Part shown: positions 33,440-40,878 of the stretch, piece by piece
Position numbering within the stretch: the first letter of the stretch is position 1
Layout: the number at the start of each line of letters is the position of its first letter
Origin: Streptomyces sp. SKN60
GTDB taxonomy: Bacteria; Actinomycetota; Actinomycetes; Streptomycetales; Streptomycetaceae
Reading direction: 5' to 3'
Length of the DNA: 64,000 nt
NCBI RefSeq assembly: GCF_026236535.1
Contig: NZ_JAHTMW010000009.1
Span: forward strand, 124,001 to 188,000
Program-made: the position numbers and the translations under genes
The notes under the pieces: generated by a model
Told to the model about the DNA's origin: nothing
Databases searched by the model: none
The model's input: only the letters and a program-made list of their open reading frames with translations

Positions 33440-34114
33440 TCAGCGCGAGCGCTTCGCGAGGCGCTCCACGTCGAGCAGGATCACCGCGCGGGCCTCCAGG
33501 CGCAGCCAGCCGCGCTGGGCGAAGTCGGCGAGCGCCTTGTTGACCGTCTCGCGGGAGGCGCCGACCAGCTGGGCCAGCTCCTCCTGGGTGAGGTCGTGGA
33601 CGACGTGGATGCCCTCCTCGGACTGCACGCCGAAGCGGCGCGACAGGTCGAGGAGCGCGCGGGCGACCCGGCCCGGCACGTCGGAGAAGACCAGGTCGGA
33701 CATCTGGTCGTTGGTCTTGCGCAGCCGGCGGGCGACGGCGCGCAGCAGGGCGCTGGCCACCTCGGGCCGGGCGTTCAGCCAGGGCTGGAGGTCGCCGTGG
33801 CCGAGGCCGAGCAGCTTGACCTCGGTCAGCGCGGTCGCGGTGGCGGTGCGCGGGCCCGGGTCGAACAGGGACAGCTCGCCGATCAGCTCGCCGGGGCCGA
33901 GGACGGCCAGCATGTTCTCGCGGCCGTCGGGCGAGGTGCGGTGCAGCTTCACCTTGCCTTCGGTGACCACGTAGAGCCGGTCGCCCGGGTCGCCCTCGTG
34001 GAAGAGTGCGTCGCCTCGGGCCAGCGTCGCCTCACTCATCGAGGCGCGCAGCTCAGCGGCCTGCTCGTCGTCGAGCGCCGCGAACAGCGGGGCGCGCCGC
34101 AGAACGTCGTCCAC
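33440..34114 (-). CDS. crp: Crp/Fnr family regulator
   Basis: A 224-aa cyclic-nucleotide-binding regulator. The N-terminal beta-roll (about residues 1-115) contains GELIGELSLFDPGPRTATATA, the phosphate-binding cassette for cAMP. The long dimer helix follows, then a helix-turn-helix (about 170-205, TQEELAQLVGASRETVNKAL). Sequence and place next to nth match the streptomycete Crp that controls germination and antibiotic precursor supply. A Crp-like site (34139-34152) upstream suggests autoregulation. Confidence 0.93.
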   Translation of the reverse strand: MDDVLRRAPLFAALDDEQAAELRASMSEATLARGDALFHEGDPGDRLYVVTEGKVKLHRTSPDGRENMLAVLGPGELIGELSLFDPGPRTATATALTEVKLLGLGHGDLQPWLNARPEVASALLRAVARRLRKTNDQMSDLVFSDVPGRVARALLDLSRRFGVQSEEGIHVVHDLTQEELAQLVGASRETVNKALADFAQRGWLRLEARAVILLDVERLAKRSR

Positions 34115-34138
34115 GAGTTCTCTCCTATGTCGACCTCA

Positions 34139-34152
34139 GTGCGATCAATCAC
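34139..34152. promoter_or_regulatory. possible Crp binding site
   Basis: GTG-N8-CAC, 25 bp upstream of crp, close to the GTG(N6)GNCAC motif reported for streptomycete Crp, with one deviation (A for G). Suggests autoregulation. Confidence 0.35.
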
Positions 34153-34258
34153 AACAAGTTTGACGCACCGGACCGCCTTTCCGTACGTCAGGGGCCCGAT
34201 TGGGTCGTGATCGGGGGCGCGCGGGGCGGATGTCGGCGGCGGCCCCTAGGCTGGCCGG

Positions 34259-35311
34259 GTGTCCAACTCGCCGGTGAGAGCACAGGCCAAGGGGGCTGGA
34301 AGAGTGCGGGACGAAGCCAATTCCGCTGTGGGCGAACACGGAGTGTCGAAACAGACGAAACCGACAAATCGCCCCGGCGGTGGGTCGGGAGGACCCGACA
34401 AACCGGCGGCGGCCGAGGCAAAGGCGGCCGCCAAGAAGGCCACGCCCAAGAAGGCCACGCCCAAGAAGCCCGGCGCCGACAAGTCCAGCGTCGGCAAGCC
34501 CGGCGCCAAGAAGGCCGCCAAGCCCGAGTCGCACCTCGCCATGGTCCGGCGGGCCCGGAAGATCAACCGGGAACTGGCGGAGGTCTATCCGTACGCGCAT
34601 CCCGAGCTCGACTTCACGAACCCCTTCGAGCTGCTCGTCGCCACGGTCCTCTCCGCTCAGACCACGGACCTGCGGGTCAACCAGACGACGCCCGCGCTCT
34701 TCGCGAAGTACCCGACGCCCGAGGACCTGGCCGCCGCCGTGCCCGAGGAGGTCGAGGAGCTGATCCGGCCGACCGGCTTCTTCCGCGCCAAGACCAAGTC
34801 GATCATGGGCCTTGCCGCGGCCCTCAGGGACGACTTCGGCGGCGAGGTGCCCGGCCGCCTGGACGACCTGGTCAAGCTGCCCGGCGTCGGCCGGAAGACG
34901 GCCTTCGTCGTCCTCGGCAACGCCTTCGGAGTGCCCGGCATCACCGTGGACACCCACTTCATGCGCCTCGCCCGGCGCTGGAAGTGGACCGAGTCCGACG
35001 ACCCGGTGAAGATCGAGGCCGAGGTCGCCGCGATCTTCCCGAAGAGCGAGTGGACGATGCTCTCGCACCGGGTGATCTTCCACGGGCGCCGCATCTGCCA
35101 CGCCCGCAAGCCCGCGTGCGGCGCCTGCCCGATCACCCACCTCTGCCCCTCGTACGGCGAGGGCGAGACCGATCCGGAGAAGGCGCGCAAGCTGCTGAAG
35201 TACGAGAAGGGCGGCTTCCCGGGCCAGCGGCTCAACCCGCCGCCGGACTACCCGGGCCTCCCCGCGCCCCCGCTGGGCGCGAACTCCGAAGCCCTGAGCC
35301 CTGAGGCCTGA
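34259..35311 (+). CDS. nth: endonuclease III
   Basis: A 350-aa DNA glycosylase/AP lyase of base-excision repair. A Lys/Ala/Pro-rich, DNA-binding-like N-terminal extension covers about residues 1-90. The glycosylase domain has the helix-hairpin-helix LPGVGRKTA with the catalytic lysine, the catalytic aspartate in VDTHFMR, and the iron-sulfur cysteines in [18 protein letters not shown] -10-like TAGGCT (34247-34252) ends 6 nt before GTG 34259, which favours a leaderless start there; GTG 34304 is an alternative. The C-terminus runs into a CCCTGAG-type repeat. Confidence 0.93.
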   Translation: MSNSPVRAQAKGAGRVRDEANSAVGEHGVSKQTKPTNRPGGGSGGPDKPAAAEAKAAAKKATPKKATPKKPGADKSSVGKPGAKKAAKPESHLAMVRRARKINRELAEVYPYAHPELDFTNPFELLVATVLSAQTTDLRVNQTTPALFAKYPTPEDLAAAVPEEVEELIRPTGFFRAKTKSIMGLAAALRDDFGGEVPGRLDDLVKLPGVGRKTAFVVLGNAFGVPGITVDTHFMRLARRWKWTESDDPVKIEAEVAAIFPKSEWTMLSHRVIFHGRRICHARKPACGACPITHLCPSYGEGETDPEKARKLLKYEKGGFPGQRLNPPPDYPGLPAPPLGANSEALSPEA

Positions 35312-35351
35312 GGCCGGAGCCCTGGGCCCTGAGCACCGAGCACTGAGCCCG
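35286..35351. repeat. degenerate CCCTGAG tandem repeat
   Basis: About eight imperfect 7-9-bp units of CCTGAG/CCCTGAG run from the end of nth into the spacer. They look like slippage-derived low-complexity DNA. Confidence 0.6.
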
Positions 35352-35403
35352 GGAACGAACCGGGACGCCGACCGCGTTGTGAAACACGGGATGAGACACG
35401 GGG

Positions 35404-36108
35404 GTGCCTATGACGCGCACTGGTGAAGGGCTCCAGGGCTCGGGCGGCCTGCTCAGCAGAGCGGGGCTGCCCGACTGGCTCGCGCCGGTCGACCACGCCG
35501 CCCGCACGGTCGAGCCGGAGCAGCTGAGCCGCTTCCTGCCGCCCGCGGACGGCGCGGGGCGGCAGTCCGCCGTGCTCGTCCTCTTCGGCGAGGGCGCGCG
35601 CGGCCCCGAGCTGCTCCTCATGGAGCGCTCCGGCACCCTCCGCTCGCACGCGGGCCAGCCCTCCTTCCCCGGCGGCGCCCTCGACCCCGAGGACGGCGAC
35701 CCGGCCGACGGCGGGCTGCTCCGGGCCGCGCTGCGCGAGGCCCGCGAGGAGACCGGCCTCGATCCGGCCGGCGTCCAGCTCTTCGGCGTGCTGCCCCGGC
35801 TCTACATCCCGGTGAGCGGATTCGTCGTGACGCCCGTCCTCGGCTGGTGGCGGACCCCCAGCCCGGTCGGGGTCGTCGACCCCGCCGAGACCGCCCGGGT
35901 CTTCACCGTGCCCGTGGCGGATCTCACGGACCCCGCCAACCGCGCCCTGGCCGTCCATCCGCTCGGCCACGAAGGCCCCGCATTCCTCGTCGAATCGGCC
36001 CTGGTCTGGGGATTTACCGCAGGAGTGATCGACCGGATCCTGCATTTCGCAGGCTGGGAGCGGCCCTGGGACCGGTCGAAGCGGGTCCCGCTCGACTGGA
36101 GGTCATGA
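35404..36108 (+). CDS. NUDIX hydrolase, CoA diphosphatase type
   Basis: A 234-aa NUDIX enzyme. The segment RSHAGQPSFPGGALDPEDG followed by AALREAREETGLD is the NUDT7/8 CoA-pyrophosphatase signature merged with a NUDIX box, so it probably cleaves CoA or its esters to phosphopantetheine and 3',5'-ADP. Alternative starts GTG 35404 and ATG 35410 differ by two codons. It lies just before marP on the same strand with a 48-bp gap. Confidence 0.88.
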   Translation: MPMTRTGEGLQGSGGLLSRAGLPDWLAPVDHAARTVEPEQLSRFLPPADGAGRQSAVLVLFGEGARGPELLLMERSGTLRSHAGQPSFPGGALDPEDGDPADGGLLRAALREAREETGLDPAGVQLFGVLPRLYIPVSGFVVTPVLGWWRTPSPVGVVDPAETARVFTVPVADLTDPANRALAVHPLGHEGPAFLVESALVWGFTAGVIDRILHFAGWERPWDRSKRVPLDWRS

Positions 36109-36156
36109 CAGGCTGGCCCCGGGGCGATCGATGACGAATCTGCGAGGCTACTGACG

Positions 36157-37356
36157 GTGAACGTGCTGGACATTCTGCTGCTGCTCGCCGCCGTCTGGTT
36201 CGCGATCATCGGCTACCGCCAGGGATTCGTCGTCGGCATCCTCTCGGTGATCGGTTTCCTCGGCGGCGGTCTCGTCGCCGTTCTGCTGCTGCCGGCCCTC
36301 TGGAACCAGCTGACCGACCACAGCGAGGTCTCGACGACCGCGACGGTGATCTTCGTGATGGTGGTGATCATCAGCGCCTCCGTCGGCCAGGCCTTCACCA
36401 CCCACCTCGGCAGCAAGCTGCGCCGGCACATCACCCGGACGCCCGCCCGCGTCCTGGACGCCACCGGCGGCGCCCTGGTCAACGTGGTCGCGATGCTGCT
36501 CGTCGCCTGGCTCATCGGCTCCGCGCTCGCCGGCACCGCGATGCCCACCCTGGGCAAGGAGGTCCGCGGCTCCAAGGTGCTCCTCGGAGTCGACCAGGTG
36601 ATGCCGGATCAGGCGCCCGGCTGGTTCTCCGACTTCACCTCGGCGCTCGCCCAGAACGGCTTCCCGCAGGTCTTCAGCCCGTTCTCCAACGAGCCCATCA
36701 CCGAGGTCCTGCCGCCCGACCCGGCGCTCGCCGGCAGCCCGGTCGCCGCCCGCGCCCAGGACTCCATCGTCAAGGTCGTCGGCACCGCCCCCAGCTGCGG
36801 CAAGGTCCTCGAAGGCACCGGCTTCGTCTTCGCCGAGCGCCGGGTCATGACCAACGCCCATGTCGTCGGCGGCGTCGACGAGCCGACCGTCCAGATAGGC
36901 GGTGAGGGCAAGCTCCACGACGCCAAGGTCGTGCTCTACGACTGGAAGCGCGACATCGCCGTCCTCGACGTGCCCGATCTCCAGGCCCGCCCGCTGCAGT
37001 TCACCGACCAGGACGCGCGCAGCGGCGACAACGCCATCGTCGCCGGCTTCCCGGAGAACGGCGCCTACGACGTGCGCTCCGCCCGCGTCCGCGGCCGCAT
37101 CGCCGCCGAAGGCCCCGACATCTACCACCGCGGCGAGGTGCGCAGGGACGTGTACTCGCTGTATGCGACGGTCCGTCAGGGCAACTCCGGTGGACCGCTG
37201 CTCACCGCCGACGGCAAGGTGTACGGCGTGATCTTCGCCCGCTCCCTCGACGACGCCAACACCGGTTACGCGCTGACGGTCGACGAGATCCGTGACGACA
37301 TCCTCCGCGGCCGCTCGGCCAACCAGCAGGTCGACAGCCAGGGCTGCGCCCTCTAG
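36157..37356 (+). CDS. MarP family membrane serine protease
   Basis: A 399-aa periplasmic protease anchored by an N-terminal CvpA-like domain of four transmembrane helices (about residues 1-135). The trypsin-like domain (about 200-390) has the triad His in MTNAHVVGG, Asp in WKRDIAVLD and Ser in RQGNSGGPL. MarP in mycobacteria protects against acid and oxidative stress and activates cell-wall hydrolases. The cysteines in PSCGK and the C-terminal QGCAL could form the regulatory disulfide known in MarP. Length and order are typical. Confidence 0.92.
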   Translation: MNVLDILLLLAAVWFAIIGYRQGFVVGILSVIGFLGGGLVAVLLLPALWNQLTDHSEVSTTATVIFVMVVIISASVGQAFTTHLGSKLRRHITRTPARVLDATGGALVNVVAMLLVAWLIGSALAGTAMPTLGKEVRGSKVLLGVDQVMPDQAPGWFSDFTSALAQNGFPQVFSPFSNEPITEVLPPDPALAGSPVAARAQDSIVKVVGTAPSCGKVLEGTGFVFAERRVMTNAHVVGGVDEPTVQIGGEGKLHDAKVVLYDWKRDIAVLDVPDLQARPLQFTDQDARSGDNAIVAGFPENGAYDVRSARVRGRIAAEGPDIYHRGEVRRDVYSLYATVRQGNSGGPLLTADGKVYGVIFARSLDDANTGYALTVDEIRDDILRGRSANQQVDSQGCAL

Positions 37357-37389
37357 GGCCCGCCCCGGGGCCGTGCGGCGGTCCGGAGG

Positions 37390-37578
37390 CTACGTACGGG
37401 TGTGGCGCAGCCGGGCCGACATCCAGCGGGCCCGGCGGCGGAGGATGCGCGAGATCCCCACGGCCCCCGCCGGGTGCGGACGGCCCTGCTCCTGCGTACC
37501 GCCCCGTTCCGGGGCGCCGGCGCCGCCGATCGAGCGGCGGTCGCGTGCTGTGTCACTGTAGTCGTGCGTCCAGCCCAT
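37390..37578 (-). CDS. small basic hypothetical protein, 62 aa
   Basis: Frame MGWTHDYSDTARDRR followed by a basic C-terminus (ISRILRRRARWMSARLRH). No strong ribosome site is seen, and the function is unknown. A basic amphipathic tail may bind membrane or nucleic acid. It is convergent with marP. Treat as probable, not certain. Confidence 0.45.
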   Translation of the reverse strand: MGWTHDYSDTARDRRSIGGAGAPERGGTQEQGRPHPAGAVGISRILRRRARWMSARLRHTRT

Positions 37579-37721
37579 ACCCGGACGTCTGCCCGGGGCC
37601 CAAGGTCGGTAACCGCCCGGGGGCCCGCCAATTGGAGTATGCGCGAGGCACATGGCAGTTCGACGGATCCCTGTGCGCCGCCGATTCAGCCGCTGGCTCA
37701 GCCCCGACTCGGCCGCCGGGC

Positions 37722-38672
37722 TCAGCGGTCGGGCTCGGGGTCCTTCAGCCAGTTGACGAGCTCGGTGGTGAACGCCACCGGGTCCTCCTCGTGGGGGAAG
37801 TGCCCGAGGCCGTCGAACAGCCGCCAGCGGTAGGGCGCCTCCACGTACTCCCCGGAGCCGGCCGCGCTGCGGGTCCGCATCACCGGGTCGAGCGAACCGT
37901 GCAGATGCAGCGTGGGCACCCGCACCGGCCGCTTCATGCGCCGGTTGAACTGGATGCCGTCCGGGCGGGCCAGCGAGCGCACCATCCACCGGTACGGCTC
38001 GATGGAGCAGTGCGCGGTCGACGGGATGCACATGGCCCGCCGGTAGACCGCGAGGGCCTCCGCCTCGTCGGCCGCCGCGCGCGGGTCCGGCCCCGACCAG
38101 TCCTGGATGAGCCGCCCCACGAGCGCCGCCTCGTCGACGACGAGCTGACGCTCCGGCAGCCACGGGCGCTGGAAGCCCCACACGTACGAACCGGCACGGG
38201 TCTGCGCGAAGTCGGAGAGCATCGCCGAACGCCAGCGGCGCGGGTGCGGCATCGAGGAGACGACGAGCCGCCGCACCAGCTTGGGGCGCATCACGGCGGC
38301 CGTCCAGGCGAGATAGCCGCCCAGGTCGTGGCCGACGAGGGCGGCGTCCGGCTCGCCGAGCGAGCGGATCACGCCGGTGATGTCGAGGGCCAGGTTGGCC
38401 GGATCGTAACCGCGGGGCGTGCGGTCGCTGCCGCCGACGCCGCGCAGGTCCATCGCCACCGCCCGGAAGCCGGCCTCGGCGAGGGCCGGCAGCTGGTGGC
38501 GCCAGGTCCACCAGAACTGCGGGAAGCCGTGCAGCAGCAGCACCAGGGGGCCGTCGCCCATCTCGGCGATGTGGAAGCGGGCGCCGTTCGCCGCGACATC
38601 GCGGTGGGTCCACGGCCCGTCGATGCGGACGGGGCTCCCGCCGTTGGCGCTGCTGCTCTCAGGGACGGTCAT
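37722..38672 (-). CDS. alpha/beta hydrolase
   Basis: A 316-aa hydrolase resembling epoxide hydrolases/haloalkane dehalogenases. The oxyanion motif is LLLHGFPQFWW. The nucleophile elbow is VGHDLGGYLAW, so the nucleophile is aspartate, not serine, which favours epoxide hydrolase chemistry. The likely acid lies in LHGSLDPV and the histidine in GLGHFPHEE. Start at 38672 overlaps the stop of the upstream gene (ATGA), so it is coupled to the holin-fold gene. The substrate is unknown. Confidence 0.88.
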   Translation of the reverse strand: MTVPESSSANGGSPVRIDGPWTHRDVAANGARFHIAEMGDGPLVLLLHGFPQFWWTWRHQLPALAEAGFRAVAMDLRGVGGSDRTPRGYDPANLALDITGVIRSLGEPDAALVGHDLGGYLAWTAAVMRPKLVRRLVVSSMPHPRRWRSAMLSDFAQTRAGSYVWGFQRPWLPERQLVVDEAALVGRLIQDWSGPDPRAAADEAEALAVYRRAMCIPSTAHCSIEPYRWMVRSLARPDGIQFNRRMKRPVRVPTLHLHGSLDPVMRTRSAAGSGEYVEAPYRWRLFDGLGHFPHEEDPVAFTTELVNWLKDPEPDR

Positions 38673-39166
38673 GCGGACGAGCGTGCCACAGTCTCGCCCT
38701 TGTCCAGGGCGATCCGGGCCGCGTCCGCCGCGACCGGCCGCGGGTGCGGCTTGACGTTCTGGATGACCGCCGCGGTCTCCTTGGCGGAGGCGATGGACTT
38801 CTCCGGCTTCTTGACCTTCTTGAACTTGGCGTACGCGATCAGCCCGAGCAGGCCCGCGAGCAGCACGTTCGCGGCGAAGGACAGCAGGAAGCACCAGATC
38901 ATGTTCCAGCCGCCGTTGCCGTTGTGCCCGCCGGTCCAGGTGTTGATGGCGTAGGCGAGCGCGAAGCTCAGCATCGGCAGGGAGAACAGCAGCACAACCC
39001 CGGCGGCGATGAACGCGGCACTGCCGATCGCGCCGCGCTTCACGTCCTGGCGGATCTCGGCCTTGGCGAGGGCGAGCTCGTCGTGCACCAGGGCGGACAT
39101 CTCGGCGGTCGCCGAGGCGACCAGCTGGCCGAGGCTGCGCTCGGTTCCGTCGAACGGGTCGCTCAT
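38669..39166 (-). CDS. phage-holin-fold (DUF1469) membrane protein
   Basis: A 165-aa protein with a charged N-terminal helix (LGQLVASATAEMSALVHDE) and two transmembrane helices (about residues 50-75 and 88-112). It matches the actinobacterial 'phage holin family/superfamily III' annotation, which covers chromosomal membrane proteins unrelated to prophage lysis. There are no phage genes around it. It has a coiled, Lys-rich C-terminus and is coupled to the hydrolase. Confidence 0.85.
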   Translation of the reverse strand: MSDPFDGTERSLGQLVASATAEMSALVHDELALAKAEIRQDVKRGAIGSAAFIAAGVVLLFSLPMLSFALAYAINTWTGGHNGNGGWNMIWCFLLSFAANVLLAGLLGLIAYAKFKKVKKPEKSIASAKETAAVIQNVKPHPRPVAADAARIALDKGETVARSSA

Positions 39167-39203
39167 GGCTGCTCCCTCTTCTCCTGTGTCGTCTGCCCTC
39201 AGA

Positions 39204-40607
39204 TCATGCCGGACGGTCGGCCTCATCGCGCGACGCCCCCGCCAGTTGGGCGCGCTCGCGATGCTCCGCGGCCTTCCGCTCGTAGATTTCGGCCATCCTC
39301 AGGTGGTACTCGGGGGTGTGCTCCTCGTAGACGTCGGGGATGCCGTCCTGGTCGTCGTCGCGCTCCTCCTCCACCACAAGTGCCTGGTAGGTGCGGACCC
39401 GCAGCTTCAGGAGCACGGAGGCGAGGACGGCGGCTATCAGGGAGCCGGCCAGGACTGCGGCCTTCACCTGGCTCGTCAGCGCGGGGTCGTCCTCGAAGGC
39501 CAGTTCGCCGATGAGCAGCGACACGGTGAAGCCGATGCCGGCGAGGGTGGCGACGGCGAAGACGTCCGGCCAGGCCAGGTCAGGGTTGAGCGACGCCCTG
39601 GTGAAGCGGGCGGTGAGCCAGGTGCCGCCGAAGATGCCGACCGCCTTGCCGACGACGAGTCCGAGGACCACGCCGAGGGTGACGGGCTCGGTGAACACGT
39701 CGCCGATGGACTTGCCGGAGATGGTGACCCCGGCGGAGAACAGCGCGAACAGCGGCACGGCGAAACCGGCGGAGAGCGGCCGGACCAGGTGCTCGATCCG
39801 CTCGCCGGGGGAGTGCTCCTCGCCCTCGCGGGTGGTGCAGCGCAGCATCAGGCCCATGGCCACGCCGGCGATGGTGGCGTGGACGCCGCTGTTGTACATC
39901 AGGCCCCAGATGACCAGGGCCAGCGGCACGTACACGTACCAGCCGCGGACGCCCTTGCGCAGCAGCAGCCAGAAGACGGCGAGGCCGGCGAAGGCGCCGC
40001 CGAGGGCGGCGAAGTTGAGGCTGTCGGTGAAGAAGATCGCGATGATGAGGATCGCGAGCAGGTCGTCGACGACGGCGAGGGTGAGCAGGAAGGCCCGCAG
40101 CGCCGAGGGCAGCGAGGTGCCGATCACGGCGAGGACGGCGAGTGCGAAGGCGATGTCGGTGGCGGTGGGCACGGCCCAGCCGCCGAGGCTGCCGCCGCCG
40201 ACCGCGTTGACCACGGTGTAGACCAGAGCGGGCACCGCCATGCCGCATATCGCGGCGATGACGGGGAGCGCGGCGGCCTTGGGCTCGCGCAGCTCGCCCG
40301 CGACGAGCTCGCGCTTGAGCTCGATGCCGGCGACGAAGAAGAAGATCGCGAGGAGGCCGTCGGCGGCCCAGTGCTGCACCGACAGGTCGAGGCCGAGGGC
40401 GGCCGGGCCCAGGTGGAAGTTCTGTACGGCCGCGTAGCTGCTTTTCAGCGGGGTGTTGGCCCAGATGAGTGCGATGACCGCGGCGACAAGGAGCAGCACG
40501 CCGCCGACGGTCTCCGTGCGCAGCGCATCGGCGACGAAGCGGCGCTCGGGCAGTGAGAGGCGGCCGAGGAACCGGCGGTCGGTGGGCTGGGGCGCGGACG
40601 CGGGCAC
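39204..40607 (-). CDS. nhaA: Na+/H+ antiporter NhaA
   Basis: A 467-aa inner-membrane antiporter with about 12 transmembrane helices. The ion-binding aspartates are in LAVVDDLLAI, and the family segments VPTATDIAFALAVLAVIG and FFFVAGIELKRE are present. The GTG start has GGAGG upstream. The C-terminal cytoplasmic tail (about 405-467) is longer than in E. coli NhaA. It contains DDDQDGIPD, a calcium-binding-like aspartate loop, and a charged helix; a regulatory role is inference. It is separated from acsA by a spacer with DnaA boxes. Confidence 0.93.
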   Translation of the reverse strand: MPASAPQPTDRRFLGRLSLPERRFVADALRTETVGGVLLLVAAVIALIWANTPLKSSYAAVQNFHLGPAALGLDLSVQHWAADGLLAIFFFVAGIELKRELVAGELREPKAAALPVIAAICGMAVPALVYTVVNAVGGGSLGGWAVPTATDIAFALAVLAVIGTSLPSALRAFLLTLAVVDDLLAILIIAIFFTDSLNFAALGGAFAGLAVFWLLLRKGVRGWYVYVPLALVIWGLMYNSGVHATIAGVAMGLMLRCTTREGEEHSPGERIEHLVRPLSAGFAVPLFALFSAGVTISGKSIGDVFTEPVTLGVVLGLVVGKAVGIFGGTWLTARFTRASLNPDLAWPDVFAVATLAGIGFTVSLLIGELAFEDDPALTSQVKAAVLAGSLIAAVLASVLLKLRVRTYQALVVEEERDDDQDGIPDVYEEHTPEYHLRMAEIYERKAAEHRERAQLAGASRDEADRPA

Positions 40608-40682
40608 GGTGAGAACCTCCGGTCGGTGGGCAGGGCTTAGCACATGCCGACCAGACTTCCCGGCGCACCTAGGTGTTCTTGT

Positions 40683-40697
40683 CGCGTCACTGACGCG
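40683..40697. promoter_or_regulatory. 15-bp palindrome upstream of nhaA
   Basis: CGCGTCA-C-TGACGCG is a perfect palindrome about 80 bp upstream of the nhaA start. It could be an operator; the regulator is unknown. Confidence 0.4.
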
Positions 40698-40775
40698 GTC
40701 CTTACCTTACCTAACGGTGCTCGGTGGTGTCCGGTGATCTTCACTTTAGGTGCATACGCGGACACCGGCACCCCC

Positions 40776-40798
40776 TGTGGACAACGGCCTGTGGACAA
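40776..40798. promoter_or_regulatory. two perfect DnaA boxes in tandem
   Basis: TGTGGACAA at 40776-40784 and 40790-40798 are exact reverse complements of TTGTCCACA, the preferred streptomycete DnaA box. They have the same orientation, 14 bp apart. They lie between nhaA and acsA, away from any dnaA gene in view. Confidence 0.6.
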
Positions 40799-40815
40799 CG
40801 GGCCGGGCATGCGGA

Positions 40816-40848
40816 AGCGCCCGCCCCGGATGCTCCGGAACGGGCGCT
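40816..40848 (-). terminator. acsA terminator hairpin
   Basis: An outer AGCGCCCG/CGGGCGCT stem with an inner CCGGA/TCCGG stem, about 30 bp downstream of the acsA stop. Confidence 0.75.
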
Positions 40849-40878
40849 CACCTGCGGTTCTGTCACTCAGTCGGCAGC

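Noticed and set aside
38669-39166. Phage holin as a sign of a prophage
   Set aside because: No endolysin, capsid, tail or integrase genes are nearby; the family is a chromosomal membrane protein in actinobacteria and is coupled to a hydrolase gene.
40700-40725. Iron-box (DmdR/IdeR) near nhaA
   Set aside because: TTAGGTAAGG on the - strand matches one half of the consensus but the second half is absent.
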